From assembly GCA_964419225.1 (NCBI GenBank), contig CAYQPF010000054.1, positions 1 to 28,252 of the forward strand: DNA of 28,252 bases. Direction: 5' to 3'. A model generated the notes under the pieces. That model was not told where the DNA came from. It made no database searches and saw nothing but the letters and a program-made list of their open reading frames with translations. Below, piece by piece: positions 17,878 to 24,614 of the stretch. How positions within the stretch are numbered: the stretch's first letter is position 1; each line of letters opens with the position of its first letter. This stretch comes from CAYQPF01 sp964419225 (GTDB taxonomy: Bacteria > Cloacimonadota > Cloacimonadia > Cloacimonadales > CAYQPF01). The translations under genes were made by a program, and so were the position numbers.

Positions 17878-17960
17878 ATACTATTCTCCTTATATATGCT
17901 AAATTGTTAGTGCTGAGTCAGATATGAACTGCTGTAAAGACTATTGAGCAACAAGGATAC

Positions 17961-18059
17961 AACACACCTCCCCCGCTTCGCGGGTACTCCTCTCAAGAGG
18001 AGAATTGAGTCGCAGGTCATATATACATTTAATGCTATGTTTCTCGACAGTCATCTCAT
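17961..18059 (-). repeat. 98-base dispersed two-hairpin element, copy B (inverted)
   Basis: On the minus strand this reads as the same element found at 7562-7659. The core 17961-18017 has one mismatch in 57 bases, at the small loop of the first hairpin, and the outer 40 bases are about 80% similar, with one single-base insertion. It starts 12 bases after the stop codon of the choloylglycine hydrolase gene, in that gene's direction, and its hairpins may act as a 3' transcript structure. Confidence 0.85.
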
Positions 18060-18071
18060 TCTTGAATGATC

Positions 18072-19145
18072 TCAGTTGGCGATCAAAGTTTCAGGATATT
18101 TAGCAGTATTTTCAATAGCTGATTGGGGTACATTCTTGAATAGTTCCAAACTTCCATACACTTTTTTCAGATGCTTGAGATTGACTTCATAGGAATAAGG
18201 TACAAACTCTTTGTTGGATTTGGACAAATTGCTGTCTATATTCACGTTTAGACGGGGTTTTTTATTATTAAAATTAAAGAAAGTAAGTTTGAAGGACTTA
18301 AATTCCGGATTGGTTTTTGTTTTGTAATAGACTTTGTTTTGGGTCAGATCGTATATAATGGACCATTGGGTATTGTCCATCGTAACAGATTGGAGAATTT
18401 CTTTTGCCTTGTTAATAACATCAGATTTTTTGTTGTATTGCTTCAATTGTTTGGCGATAATGGCAAAGCGGGCATCGTTTTCATTTGTATTAACCATTTT
18501 TTCTTTACCGCCAAAGTCCTGATATTGTTCTAAATCTTTGAGGCAATTATCATAAGTGTAGTTGGTTGAAGCGGCATAGGGGAGAGTTTTGCCCTGATGA
18601 ACGACAAGTTTTCCTTCCAGATATTCCAGAGTTGCTACAGTGCCTTTTTTATCACAAACCAGAAAATGGAGAGGTGTGGGAGATGTTTTGGAGATACGGA
18701 CTGTTGTATCACTCAGCAGGACATCATTAACAGTTGCAGACATATCCAACTGATACTGAATCCATTGCAATACAGATAACCCATGCCTGTCGTCAATTTC
18801 AGAATATTTTGAGCCGTTCATCCACATTTGTTCAATAACCAAACCTGCTTCATTCATTCCTCCGTAGGGTAATTCAGCTCCGAATTGATTGAAAGAGATG
18901 CTGCCGTATTTGGAAGTCCACTGTAAGGATTTTTCTGCAGTGGAAGCAAAAGAAGTTTTAGTCATATTGCGTTTGTTTTCTGTAATATAACAGTCACCGG
19001 TAGGGAAGTCAAAGTTTCTTCCGAAGACAACATGCCCAGACTTATCCTGCAGTACGAAGGTAGAGCAGGCATGACAATTGTTGGTGAGTATTAAACCGGT
19101 CAGCAGCAGGCAGACCATTGTTAAGAAAATCCCTGTCTTTTTCAT
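18072..19145 (-). CDS. exported choloylglycine hydrolase-family (linear amide C-N) hydrolase
   Basis: 357-residue N-terminal-nucleophile amidase of the bile salt hydrolase/penicillin V acylase family. The ATG at 19145 has GGAGA-type spacing and starts a signal peptide ending ...NNCHA. Cleavage there would leave Cys27 as the new N-terminus, which is the expected nucleophile. The spacing CSTF...FGRNFD (Arg43 at +16, Asp46 at +19) equals that of known bile salt hydrolases (Cys2, Arg18, Asp21), and MNEAGL (Asn98) and TNYTYDN match later active-site segments. It should act in the periplasm or outside the cell on linear amides such as conjugated bile acids, penicillin V or acyl-homoserine lactones; the substrate cannot be told from sequence. 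An upstream ATG would add 11 charged residues. It follows the sigma-factor operon after a 28-base palindrome. Confidence 0.9.
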   Translation of the reverse strand: MKKTGIFLTMVCLLLTGLILTNNCHACSTFVLQDKSGHVVFGRNFDFPTGDCYITENKRNMTKTSFASTAEKSLQWTSKYGSISFNQFGAELPYGGMNEAGLVIEQMWMNGSKYSEIDDRHGLSVLQWIQYQLDMSATVNDVLLSDTTVRISKTSPTPLHFLVCDKKGTVATLEYLEGKLVVHQGKTLPYAASTNYTYDNCLKDLEQYQDFGGKEKMVNTNENDARFAIIAKQLKQYNKKSDVINKAKEILQSVTMDNTQWSIIYDLTQNKVYYKTKTNPEFKSFKLTFFNFNNKKPRLNVNIDSNLSKSNKEFVPYSYEVNLKHLKKVYGSLELFKNVPQSAIENTAKYPETLIAN

Positions 19146-19245
19146 ATTTTTTCTCCTTATATGCCCTAAAAGGCTCACCGAGCCCTTTGATATTCTATGC
19201 TGTACTATGTTAGAAAAAATTTGTCAAATTATTTGTGGATTTTTG

Positions 19246-19273
19246 GTAGAGACAGGGCATGCCCTGTCTCTAC
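19246..19273. terminator. perfect 28-base palindrome, possible terminator
   Basis: GTAGAGACAGGGCA is followed directly by its exact reverse complement, with no spacer. It lies 9 bases past the stop codon of the solenoid protein gene, where a transcript terminator is expected, but no T-run follows on the minus strand. On the + strand it is preceded by T-rich DNA. Confidence 0.6.
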
Positions 19274-19282
19274 ACATTTCTG

Positions 19283-20590
19283 TTATAGCTGATAGTTTCC
19301 CATATTTTTGATGACAGTGTCATATTGAGACAGATCTTCATCGTCATCATCATCATCGTCATTGGTGGCAACAGCTTCGATGGATCCTTCATTAAAGCGG
19401 ACCTTATCCTGCAGGATACTGCAGACATCTGCACCGGCTTCAATTGAACCAAAATTGTCCACTATTCCGATTTTTTCACAGATTTCTTCAAAAGATACTT
19501 CCTGAGGTATTTGCAGTTCACCCAGAACAAGCAGAAGAGTGTCCTTTTTCAGCATCTTTAATCTGGCCGGAGTCATAGTATTTTCTCCACTGATAACAGT
19601 GAAAGCTTCCGGATTATAGGGTACACCTTTAGTTTCTTCTGTAAGATGATTAAGCATTGCTTCACTTAAACTCTCAGGAAAATAGACATGGAAAGGAGTG
19701 TCGAAAATTGCATGCTTATGTTCTAAGAGATCCTTAGTGATATCATTATTAAGGATGATATGACCTTCAGAACTGATAACTTCCTTTTTGATGCTTTTAA
19801 GAGTAAAGGCATCCAGTTTTGTTCCAGCAGCGAGATACTGGTAGTTTCGCTTCAAGATCACTAATTTAGCCTGTTTGTTTTCTTTGAAGATATATTTCCC
19901 TAAATTTTTGGGAAGCTTGATTCCAATTTTGGTGGTGGATTTTGTTACACCAAAGTCATTATCAGTCTTTTTCAAAATCAGATCTTTCTGATCATCCCAA
20001 ATCTTCAATGAACCCTTAATAGTGATAGAACTTATTTTTGCATCATATAACTCCAGATCAAGATCGGAACTGAGTTCAAGTTGACCCGAGCAGACCAGAT
20101 CGCTGGCATCGTCCATTTCATTCAACCAATCATTGGTAATCATAAAATCACCTTTGATCCGGTTTTCATTGGGATTGACGGTATTGATGGGGCCGACACA
20201 TTCGGTCAGTTTATTCATTAACACTCCGGAGATGTGTTCATAAACCTGGATCGGACCTACAACATAGAGCTTAGCTAATTTTTGATCCAACAATTCTGGA
20301 GTGATGTCGGGAGTGAAGTTAAGAGGACCGAGGAGGGAAATGTTGAGAGGTTCTATAGCTGATTCCAGCATTTCTTTGGTGATTGTCAAAGGTCCGGTAT
20401 GCAGTTTAGTTTCTTTGTCCAATTCTAAAGTTGAACCTATGTTTTCCATACTAATTTTAGCAAAATGGATCCTGTTTTCTTTGCTTACGATCACCGAACC
20501 AACATTTTTAATTTTAGTGATCTGGTCAATTGCTTCTATACTGGCATTTCTGGCATCCAGAGAGCCGATGTTCATGATTAGAGTAGTCAT
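19283..20590 (-). CDS. LRR-like solenoid repeat protein in operon with sigma factor, function unknown
   Basis: 435 residues. I do not recognise a named family. Glycines recur at a 21-24 residue spacing in a repeated [IVLK]G[SPDQ][LVIF] context: Gly9, 31, 52, 88, 112, 133, 147, 169 and 193 (an extra one at 66), for example NIGSL, NVGSV, LLGPL, VVGPI, KGDF and IKGSL. A second set appears near the C-terminus (LGELQIP, NFGSI, NEGSI). This is the signature of an elongated beta-solenoid, comparable to leucine-rich repeats. The tail carries a run of seven Asp. There is no signal peptide or membrane segment, so it is probably cytoplasmic. The ATG at 20590 follows the sigma factor stop by 2 bases and its GGAGG site lies inside the end of the sigma gene, so the two are translationally coupled. 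A role as sigma-factor partner or as its main product is inference. Confidence 0.78.
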   Translation of the reverse strand: MTTLIMNIGSLDARNASIEAIDQITKIKNVGSVIVSKENRIHFAKISMENIGSTLELDKETKLHTGPLTITKEMLESAIEPLNISLLGPLNFTPDITPELLDQKLAKLYVVGPIQVYEHISGVLMNKLTECVGPINTVNPNENRIKGDFMITNDWLNEMDDASDLVCSGQLELSSDLDLELYDAKISSITIKGSLKIWDDQKDLILKKTDNDFGVTKSTTKIGIKLPKNLGKYIFKENKQAKLVILKRNYQYLAAGTKLDAFTLKSIKKEVISSEGHIILNNDITKDLLEHKHAIFDTPFHVYFPESLSEAMLNHLTEETKGVPYNPEAFTVISGENTMTPARLKMLKKDTLLLVLGELQIPQEVSFEEICEKIGIVDNFGSIEAGADVCSILQDKVRFNEGSIEAVATNDDDDDDDEDLSQYDTVIKNMGNYQL

Positions 20591-20592
20591 GT

Positions 20593-21066
20593 TTACCTCC
20601 ATTTCTTTTCGCAGATATTGCGAAGTGATTTCAAGCCATTACTCAGATGCCACCTAACTGTGTTGTCAGACATCTTTAATTTTTCTCCGATTTCTTTACT
20701 GTTTAGCCCTTCCCAAAATCTCAGCAGAATTATTTCTTTTTCCTTATCACTGAGTAGGTTAAGATAGGGTTCCCAGTTATAAACATCCTGAATTTCCTGA
20801 GGTGTATGGTAATCAATGAGCTTCAGTTTTACACTTTCCATCTTTTGATGCCGGCAAATATCAAAATAATGATTCTTTAAAACTGTGAATAACCAACTGC
20901 GCTGTTTACTTTGGTTCATGGCAGACAGGATGAGCAGATTATTCAGGCATTTGATCCAAACATCCTGCAACAGATCATCAATCAGAGTTTCTGACCCGGT
21001 TAAACTCCAGGCGAAGTTTCTTAAAGCTTGCTCATGATTTTCGACAATCTCTTCCAGGCATTCCAT
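20593..21066 (-). CDS. ECF-type RNA polymerase sigma factor
   Basis: 157-residue sigma-70 family factor with only regions 2 and 4. Region 2 is near the N-terminus (LIDDLLQDVWIKCLN, then QRSWLFTVLKNHYFDICR), and region 4 is a helix-turn-helix (SDKEKEIILLRFWEGL, SKEIGEKLKMSDNTVRWHL). It directs RNA polymerase to a set of promoters in response to an unknown signal. AGGAGG stands just before the ATG. The downstream gene starts 2 bases after its stop and encodes a solenoid repeat protein with no transmembrane helix, unlike the usual membrane anti-sigma factor, so the control mode is probably non-standard. The upstream 343 bases contain its promoter region, shared divergently with the DUF2087 gene. 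Confidence 0.92.
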   Translation of the reverse strand: MECLEEIVENHEQALRNFAWSLTGSETLIDDLLQDVWIKCLNNLLILSAMNQSKQRSWLFTVLKNHYFDICRHQKMESVKLKLIDYHTPQEIQDVYNWEPYLNLLSDKEKEIILLRFWEGLNSKEIGEKLKMSDNTVRWHLSNGLKSLRNICEKKWR

Positions 21067-21409
21067 CTTACCTCCTAATTCTGCCTAACTAACGCACAGC
21101 AAAGTGAAAGTGTTGGGATTTTTTTTAAATTTGGCAAGAAAAATAATTTGTGAAGAGTGAAGAGAAGAAACCGCTTAATAGAACGCAGATGACGCTGATT
21201 AGGCGGATGGTCACAGATCGGAAGATCTGTGTAAGACAGAGGTGTCAGTTAAAATTATCAAAAACTGAGTCCACTATATTAGGACTGGACACAATTGGGA
21301 AAAGTTTGTTATAATCTAGACAAAAAAGAAATTTATCTTGACAGATATAGACGATAAGGAATTCTGTCTATAATACAAGCTTGTTATTATTAAACATAAG
21401 GAGTTTTAT
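21067..21409. other. divergent intergenic region upstream of sigma factor and DUF2087 genes
   Basis: No gene is supported. It contains a run of 9-base units (gaacgcaga, tgacgctga, ttaggcgga; 21181-21207), a hairpin CACAGATC-ggaa-GATCTGTG (about 21212-21231), and a TATAAT at 21311-21316 with a weak TGGACA 19 bases upstream (21286-21291), besides the candidate control site at 21339-21374. Confidence 0.5.
21339..21374 (+). promoter_or_regulatory. candidate promoter/operator of DUF2087 gene
   Basis: TTGACA (21339-21344) and TATAAT (21369-21374) are both perfect matches, but the 24-base spacer is too long for a plain sigma-70 promoter. Inverted repeats TATAGAC (21347-21353) and GTCTATA (21366-21372) lie between and over the -10. 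The layout resembles a site where a regulator bends or untwists the spacer. The DUF2087 ATG is 35 bases downstream. Confidence 0.45.
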
Positions 21410-21703
21410 ATGGAACAGGAAAAAATAATAATTGAAGTCAATGAAGAAGAAAGGATAGTGAAAAATTACTTGAATACTGATGGCAGTTTGAAGTTAATAC
21501 CCAATAAAGAGAAAAAGAAGTTAGCGATATTGAGGCATGTCATGAAAAGGTTTGCCAGAAAAAAGGAATATACGGAAAAAGAAGTGAATGAGATTTTGAA
21601 ACCTGTCTATGGTGATTATTTTATGCTCAGGCGAGAGTTAATTGACTATAAGTTTATGCAAAGAGAACAGGATGGAAGTGCATATTGGGTGAACCAGGAA
21701 TAA
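21410..21703 (+). CDS. DUF2087 domain protein
   Basis: 97 residues, essentially one DUF2087 domain: KKKLAILRHVMKRFARKKEY, then EYTEKEVNEILKPVYGDYFM, LRRELIDYKFM and DGSAYW. In other bacteria this winged-helix-like domain occurs alone or attached to ArsR-type DNA-binding domains, so a transcriptional role is plausible, but its activity is unknown. AAGGAG precedes the ATG with normal spacing, and a possible operator-promoter lies upstream. The next gene on the strand, 341 bases on, encodes a GIY-YIG protein; DUF2087 and this GIY-YIG type are, as far as I recall, often neighbours in Firmicutes (memory, unverified). Confidence 0.88.
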   Translation: MEQEKIIIEVNEEERIVKNYLNTDGSLKLIPNKEKKKLAILRHVMKRFARKKEYTEKEVNEILKPVYGDYFMLRRELIDYKFMQREQDGSAYWVNQE

Positions 21704-21820
21704 TCGTCGTCCCGTCGATTGGTAACGGCTCTTGTTTAGGTGTCAGGTATCCAATGCCGTTGAATTAAGAAGAATTAAATGAAAAATTGTATTTAACCAC
21801 CCCGTCAGGGATTAGCATCC

Positions 21821-21867
21821 AGCAATATATTGCTGCCACCCCTCCGAAAATGGAGGGGAATTAGGGG
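21821..21867 (+). repeat. palindrome and hairpin element with G-rich tail
   Basis: AGCAATATATTGCT (21821-21834) is a perfect 14-base palindrome. CCCCTCC (21839-21845), 6-base loop, GGAGGGG (21852-21858), then aattagggg. The architecture (C-rich arm, G-rich arm, short AT link, G tail) matches the elements at 4495, 6399 and 25567. Confidence 0.7.
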
Positions 21868-21932
21868 AAGTGAAAGATTAAGTCAACGGCATTGATCAGT
21901 GGTCAGTAGAGAAATGAACTTAGGAATGAAGA

Positions 21933-22035
21933 TTTGGTGCTATTTGTGCAGACGAGACGTCTGCAGTTCCCAGATTCGTAACGGCAAGTGTGAATTTGGT
22001 GCAATTTGTGCAGACGAGACGTCTGCAATTCCCAG
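21933..22035 (+). repeat. 41-base direct repeat, each copy with an inverted repeat
   Basis: Copies at 21933-21973 and 21995-22035 match at 39 of 41 positions, 62 bases apart. Each holds TGCAGACG-aga-CGTCTGCA, a perfect 8-base inverted repeat. The second copy ends just before the ribosome site of the GIY-YIG gene, so it would lie in that gene's leader RNA. Confidence 0.85.
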
Positions 22036-22044
22036 GAGGAATGA

Positions 22045-22395
22045 ATGAGCAAAGAAAATAGAAAAGCAATGGTGATGCAGGCAATGCAGGAAAAAATAAC
22101 TCCAGGAATTTTCAGAATTATCTGTGAGGTCAGTGAGCGGAGTTATATCGGAGCGTCGATGAATATGGAGAAGGCTTTTAACCGTCATGCCGGAGAGTTG
22201 AAATTCAAATCTCATCCCTGCAAAACATTACAGGAAGATTGGGATAAATTTGGAGTTACGGCATTTAAGACAGAGTTTGTTGCTGAAGTGCCTGCAGACA
22301 GAGTGCCTGATTTTTCATTATTGAATAAAATGCTGATAGAGTACTACGAAGTGTTTATACAGGAAGGAATCAAAGTAGAAAAGTTGCTGCAGTGA
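22045..22395 (+). CDS. GIY-YIG domain protein
   Basis: 116 residues. After a short basic helix, the GIY-YIG fold is visible: GIFRI at 21-25, SYIGAS at 33-38, NRHAGEL, then the spacing QEDWDKFG..AFKTEFV typical of small phage- or Firmicutes-like members, and IEYYEVF near the end, whose Glu may be the catalytic acid. The usual Arg on the first helix (often K-R-W-x-x-H) is not clearly kept (MEKAFNRH), so nuclease activity is uncertain. A GGAGGA site precedes the ATG. The protein may be a repair or mobile-element nuclease or a catalytically weakened relative. It is the second gene of a possible pair with the DUF2087 protein. Confidence 0.8.
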   Translation: MSKENRKAMVMQAMQEKITPGIFRIICEVSERSYIGASMNMEKAFNRHAGELKFKSHPCKTLQEDWDKFGVTAFKTEFVAEVPADRVPDFSLLNKMLIEYYEVFIQEGIKVEKLLQ

Positions 22396-22440
22396 CGAAG
22401 AGAGTGAGGAAGTCTCGAGTCTTGAAGCTTTGAGTTTTAA

Positions 22441-22485
22441 GTCTGACGGGTAGGACTGGTCAGACATGTCGGACAAATCAGACGG
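22441..22485 (+). repeat. degenerate 9-base tandem array (GTCnGACnn)
   Basis: Five units of exactly 9 bases: gtctgacgg, gtaggactg, gtcagacat, gtcggacaa, atcagacgg. Confidence 0.75.
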
Positions 22486-22683
22486 GCAAGAATGTTTCAT
22501 GAACACCAAGGAAGGAATAAGCTAGTTGTCAGTTGTTAGTGGGGGAGATGAGAAAATGTTGAAACCCGCAGGCGTTATACAATTATTAATTATCAATTAT
22601 TAATTATTAAGGGGGGAGAGGGGAAAGTATTGAAACCCGCAAGCAAGTAGTAAGGTGAGAGTAGGTAGTAGGTAAGTGCTGCC

Positions 22684-22717
22684 AAAAATAAAGGTACGAT
22701 TTGAACAATCGTACCTT
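22684..22717 (-). terminator. rho-independent terminator of the ice-binding protein gene
   Basis: Perfect 11-bp stem AAGGTACGATT (22691-22701) and AATCGTACCTT (22707-22717) with a 5-base loop. Read on the minus strand it is followed by tatttttgg (T tract at 22690-22684). It lies 47 bases after the stop codon. Confidence 0.9.
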
Positions 22718-22763
22718 CTTATGTTAATAAGAAACTGACTTTATAAGTTGTTGGATGCTAGTC

Positions 22764-23795
22764 CTACTTAATAAGGATCATTTTGATGGATAAGTTCTGA
22801 GTATTGGTCTTCAAACGAGCCAAATAAACTCCTGAAGCTAAACCTTGGGCATTCCAAACGAAGTTATGGTTTCCCTGATTATAAATTTTCTGTAGGACAG
22901 ATTGTCCTTTGAAATTATAAATTGTCAGATTGCCTTTCTCACCCTGAGCAATATTAAAACTGATTGTAGTGCTTGGGTTGAACGGATTAGGGTAATTTGT
23001 ATCCAACGAAGATTTTCCGGAAGTCAGGGGAATTTCTTCATGATGAATGGAATTGATCAGAGAAGATTGTACTACACTATTACTGTTCAAAGTAACAGCT
23101 GTCAGGGCATAAAGTCTTCCATTCACAGTTGCACTGGTGTTGAGTGAAATTAAAGTTTGGCATAAAACAACACCTTTGAATTGCACAGTTGTTCCAAGTA
23201 CTGTTTGACCAGCTACCTGCCAGAAGATATTTTGAGGTTGAGCTCCACCAGTGAGAGTAATTATGGCTCCGTTAGCAACAGTTAGGTCTTGGGCGATTTG
23301 AAGGATCCAGACATCGTTCGGACCACCGGCAAAAGTGAGACCGCCGGCACTTATCAAAACCGGAGTACTCCAGTTATAGAGGCCTGGAATGAGAGTTTGT
23401 CCTGTAAGGTCACCGGCGTATATTTCTGCATAATCAGGATTTTGTCTTCCTGCTGCATCGGTATAAGCTGTTTCTACACAACTAATGGCAGTGGTTAAGT
23501 TTGAAGGAGTAGGATCAGTATAGTTAGCAGCATAGATATTACCTGTAACTAAAGATGAAGTTGAATATGTTCCTGAGGGATCCATAATCAATCCAAAACC
23601 GGTTATATAACTTGCCGCAGCAGGGCTTAGACCGATATTACCAGTGACAGAGGTAACTCCAGTAGTTGTAACTGCAGTACAGGCCAGAATTACATAGTTG
23701 TTGGCTGAGCCAAGATTAACTGAGGCAGGACCAAAGCCATAAATAAAGTTAACTGCAAAAATTAGTACAGTAGCGAGTAAAAGTAGTTTTTTCAT
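22764..23795 (-). CDS. ice-binding (DUF3494) protein with C-terminal sorting domain
   Basis: 343-residue secreted protein. After a signal peptide (MKKLLLLATVLIFAVNFIYG), residues about 23-245 form a DUF3494 ice-binding domain: VNLGSANNYVILACTAVTTT, GVTSVTGNIGLSP, ITGFGL, AGDLTGQTLIPGLYNWS, DVWILQIAQDLTV, NIFWQVAGQTVLGT and GRLYALTAVTLNSN. The last 80 residues are a FlgD/T9SS-type module (NYPNPFNPSTTISF, GNLTIYNFKGQSV, LASGVYLARL), typical of secreted proteins of Cloacimonadota and Bacteroidetes relatives. In marine bacteria DUF3494 proteins bind ice or alter freezing, but the fold also occurs as an adhesin, so ice binding here is inference. GGGAGG precedes the ATG and a strong terminator follows. 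The beta-barrel gene lies 60 bases upstream on the same strand and may form an operon. Confidence 0.92.
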   Translation of the reverse strand: MKKLLLLATVLIFAVNFIYGFGPASVNLGSANNYVILACTAVTTTGVTSVTGNIGLSPAAASYITGFGLIMDPSGTYSTSSLVTGNIYAANYTDPTPSNLTTAISCVETAYTDAAGRQNPDYAEIYAGDLTGQTLIPGLYNWSTPVLISAGGLTFAGGPNDVWILQIAQDLTVANGAIITLTGGAQPQNIFWQVAGQTVLGTTVQFKGVVLCQTLISLNTSATVNGRLYALTAVTLNSNSVVQSSLINSIHHEEIPLTSGKSSLDTNYPNPFNPSTTISFNIAQGEKGNLTIYNFKGQSVLQKIYNQGNHNFVWNAQGLASGVYLARLKTNTQNLSIKMILIK

Positions 23796-23819
23796 TATAT
23801 CCTCCCGGATATTTTTTTG

Positions 23820-23835
23820 CTCATGTAAACATGAG
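23820..23835. promoter_or_regulatory. perfect palindrome between beta-barrel and ice-binding genes
   Basis: CTCATGT-aa-ACATGAG, 7-base arms. No T-run follows on the minus strand, so it is not a good terminator; it may be an operator or an mRNA hairpin between the two genes. Confidence 0.45.
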
Positions 23836-23855
23836 ATAATCCAAGAATTGTGTGA

Positions 23856-24371
23856 TTACAATTTAACAGATAAGCCGAATTTTCCTCCGGAGAAAGCACT
23901 ATGGCCTCCGAATTCCAGATTTACACCGACTTTTTGAGTGAAGTAGTAACGGCCACCGATTTGAGCACCCAGACCTACCCCGGTAGAGTGAGAACCATCA
24001 TACTCATCCGGAGAATTCCAAATATAGAAGCCTAAATTAAGACCTGCATAGAAATCCCAATCTCTGGGAATATTCATTATGTGGTTAAAATGGTAGTTAC
24101 CATTACCGGAAATACCAGTAATGGAATGATGGTATTTATGGTCGTAATGGTGGGCATCGTGATATTCTTCATCATATGAGCGGTAGGACAGTTCGGCACC
24201 CAGAGTGAAATCTTTGGAAGCACCAAAATCTAATCCGGCATATATGGGAACACCCCAGGAAGAAAAGCCTACGCCTGCATTGAACTGGGTTTGACCTTTG
24301 GCAACGGGACCTTGTGCAAACATAGCACCAGCAAAGACCAATAGAGTAATTATAAATAGATACTTTTTCAT
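23856..24371 (-). CDS. outer-membrane beta-barrel protein with His-rich loop
   Basis: 171 residues with a signal peptide (MKKYLFIITLLVFAGAMFA) and alternating hydrophobic strands with aromatic ends (FNAGVGFSSWGVPIYAGLDF, LGAELSYRSY, GVGLGAQIGGRYYF, VGVNLEFGGHSAF, FGLSVKL), a pattern of a small eight-stranded barrel. One loop, about residues 64-90, holds eight His and many Tyr/Asp/Glu (EEYHDAHHYDHKYHHS), suggesting metal binding at the surface. The terminal Leu fits an outer-membrane barrel. The gene lies 60 bases upstream of the ice-binding protein on the same strand. I cannot name a specific family beyond the general outer-membrane beta-barrel type. Confidence 0.78.
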   Translation of the reverse strand: MKKYLFIITLLVFAGAMFAQGPVAKGQTQFNAGVGFSSWGVPIYAGLDFGASKDFTLGAELSYRSYDEEYHDAHHYDHKYHHSITGISGNGNYHFNHIMNIPRDWDFYAGLNLGFYIWNSPDEYDGSHSTGVGLGAQIGGRYYFTQKVGVNLEFGGHSAFSGGKFGLSVKL

Positions 24372-24450
24372 TATTTTTTCCTTTTTGTGAGTTCATTAAT
24401 GGCAAAGTTAAAAGAGTTAGGTCGCGGGCCTAATTCAACAGTCATTTTCA

Positions 24451-24477
24451 AATGTTATGCTAACATTCTGATATAAT
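24451..24477 (+). promoter_or_regulatory. inverted repeat next to candidate -10, nitroreductase gene
   Basis: AATGTTA-tgc-TAACATT (24451-24467) is a perfect 7-base inverted repeat, followed at 24472-24477 by TATAAT, in the position of an operator covering the -35 region. The -35 itself is not consensus. The nitroreductase ATG is 138 bases downstream; the beta-barrel gene is divergent. Confidence 0.4.
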
Positions 24478-24614
24478 AGTAAACTTTTGTAAAAAAACAA
24501 GTAGTAATCCATACTTAGTGGATTTACTCTGTCCAGGTTGGGATAATTTTCCTTGCCAGTAAAATCAGTTTGTTTTTTGTTTCATTAAGAAGTAAATAAA
24601 AGGAGAGGACTAAA

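Larger units (their letters stand above)
21704..22044. other. intergenic region with hairpin and duplicated palindrome
   Basis: No gene is supported. It holds a palindrome plus hairpin/G-tail element (21821-21867) and a 41-base direct repeat with internal palindrome (21933-22035). The ribosome site GGAGGA of the next gene follows directly after the second repeat copy. Confidence 0.5.
22396..22763. other. intergenic region with microrepeats and terminator
   Basis: No gene is supported. It contains a 9-base array (22441-22485), two similar 33-base stretches ending TTGAAACCCGCARGC (22541-22573 and 22612-22644), between them a run of attatta/attatca words, and the terminator of the ice-binding protein gene (22684-22717). 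Confidence 0.5.

Noticed and set aside
21214..21224. AGATCGGAAGA, which matches the start of a sequencing adapter
   Set aside because: Only 11 bases match; the following bases differ from the adapter and belong to a perfect hairpin (CACAGATC-ggaa-GATCTGTG), so contamination is unlikely.
22541..22644. Two similar stretches ending TTGAAACCCGCARGC, which recall the 3' end of some CRISPR repeats
   Set aside because: Only two copies, 28 of 33 bases alike, separated by low-complexity AT words, with no cas genes in the window.
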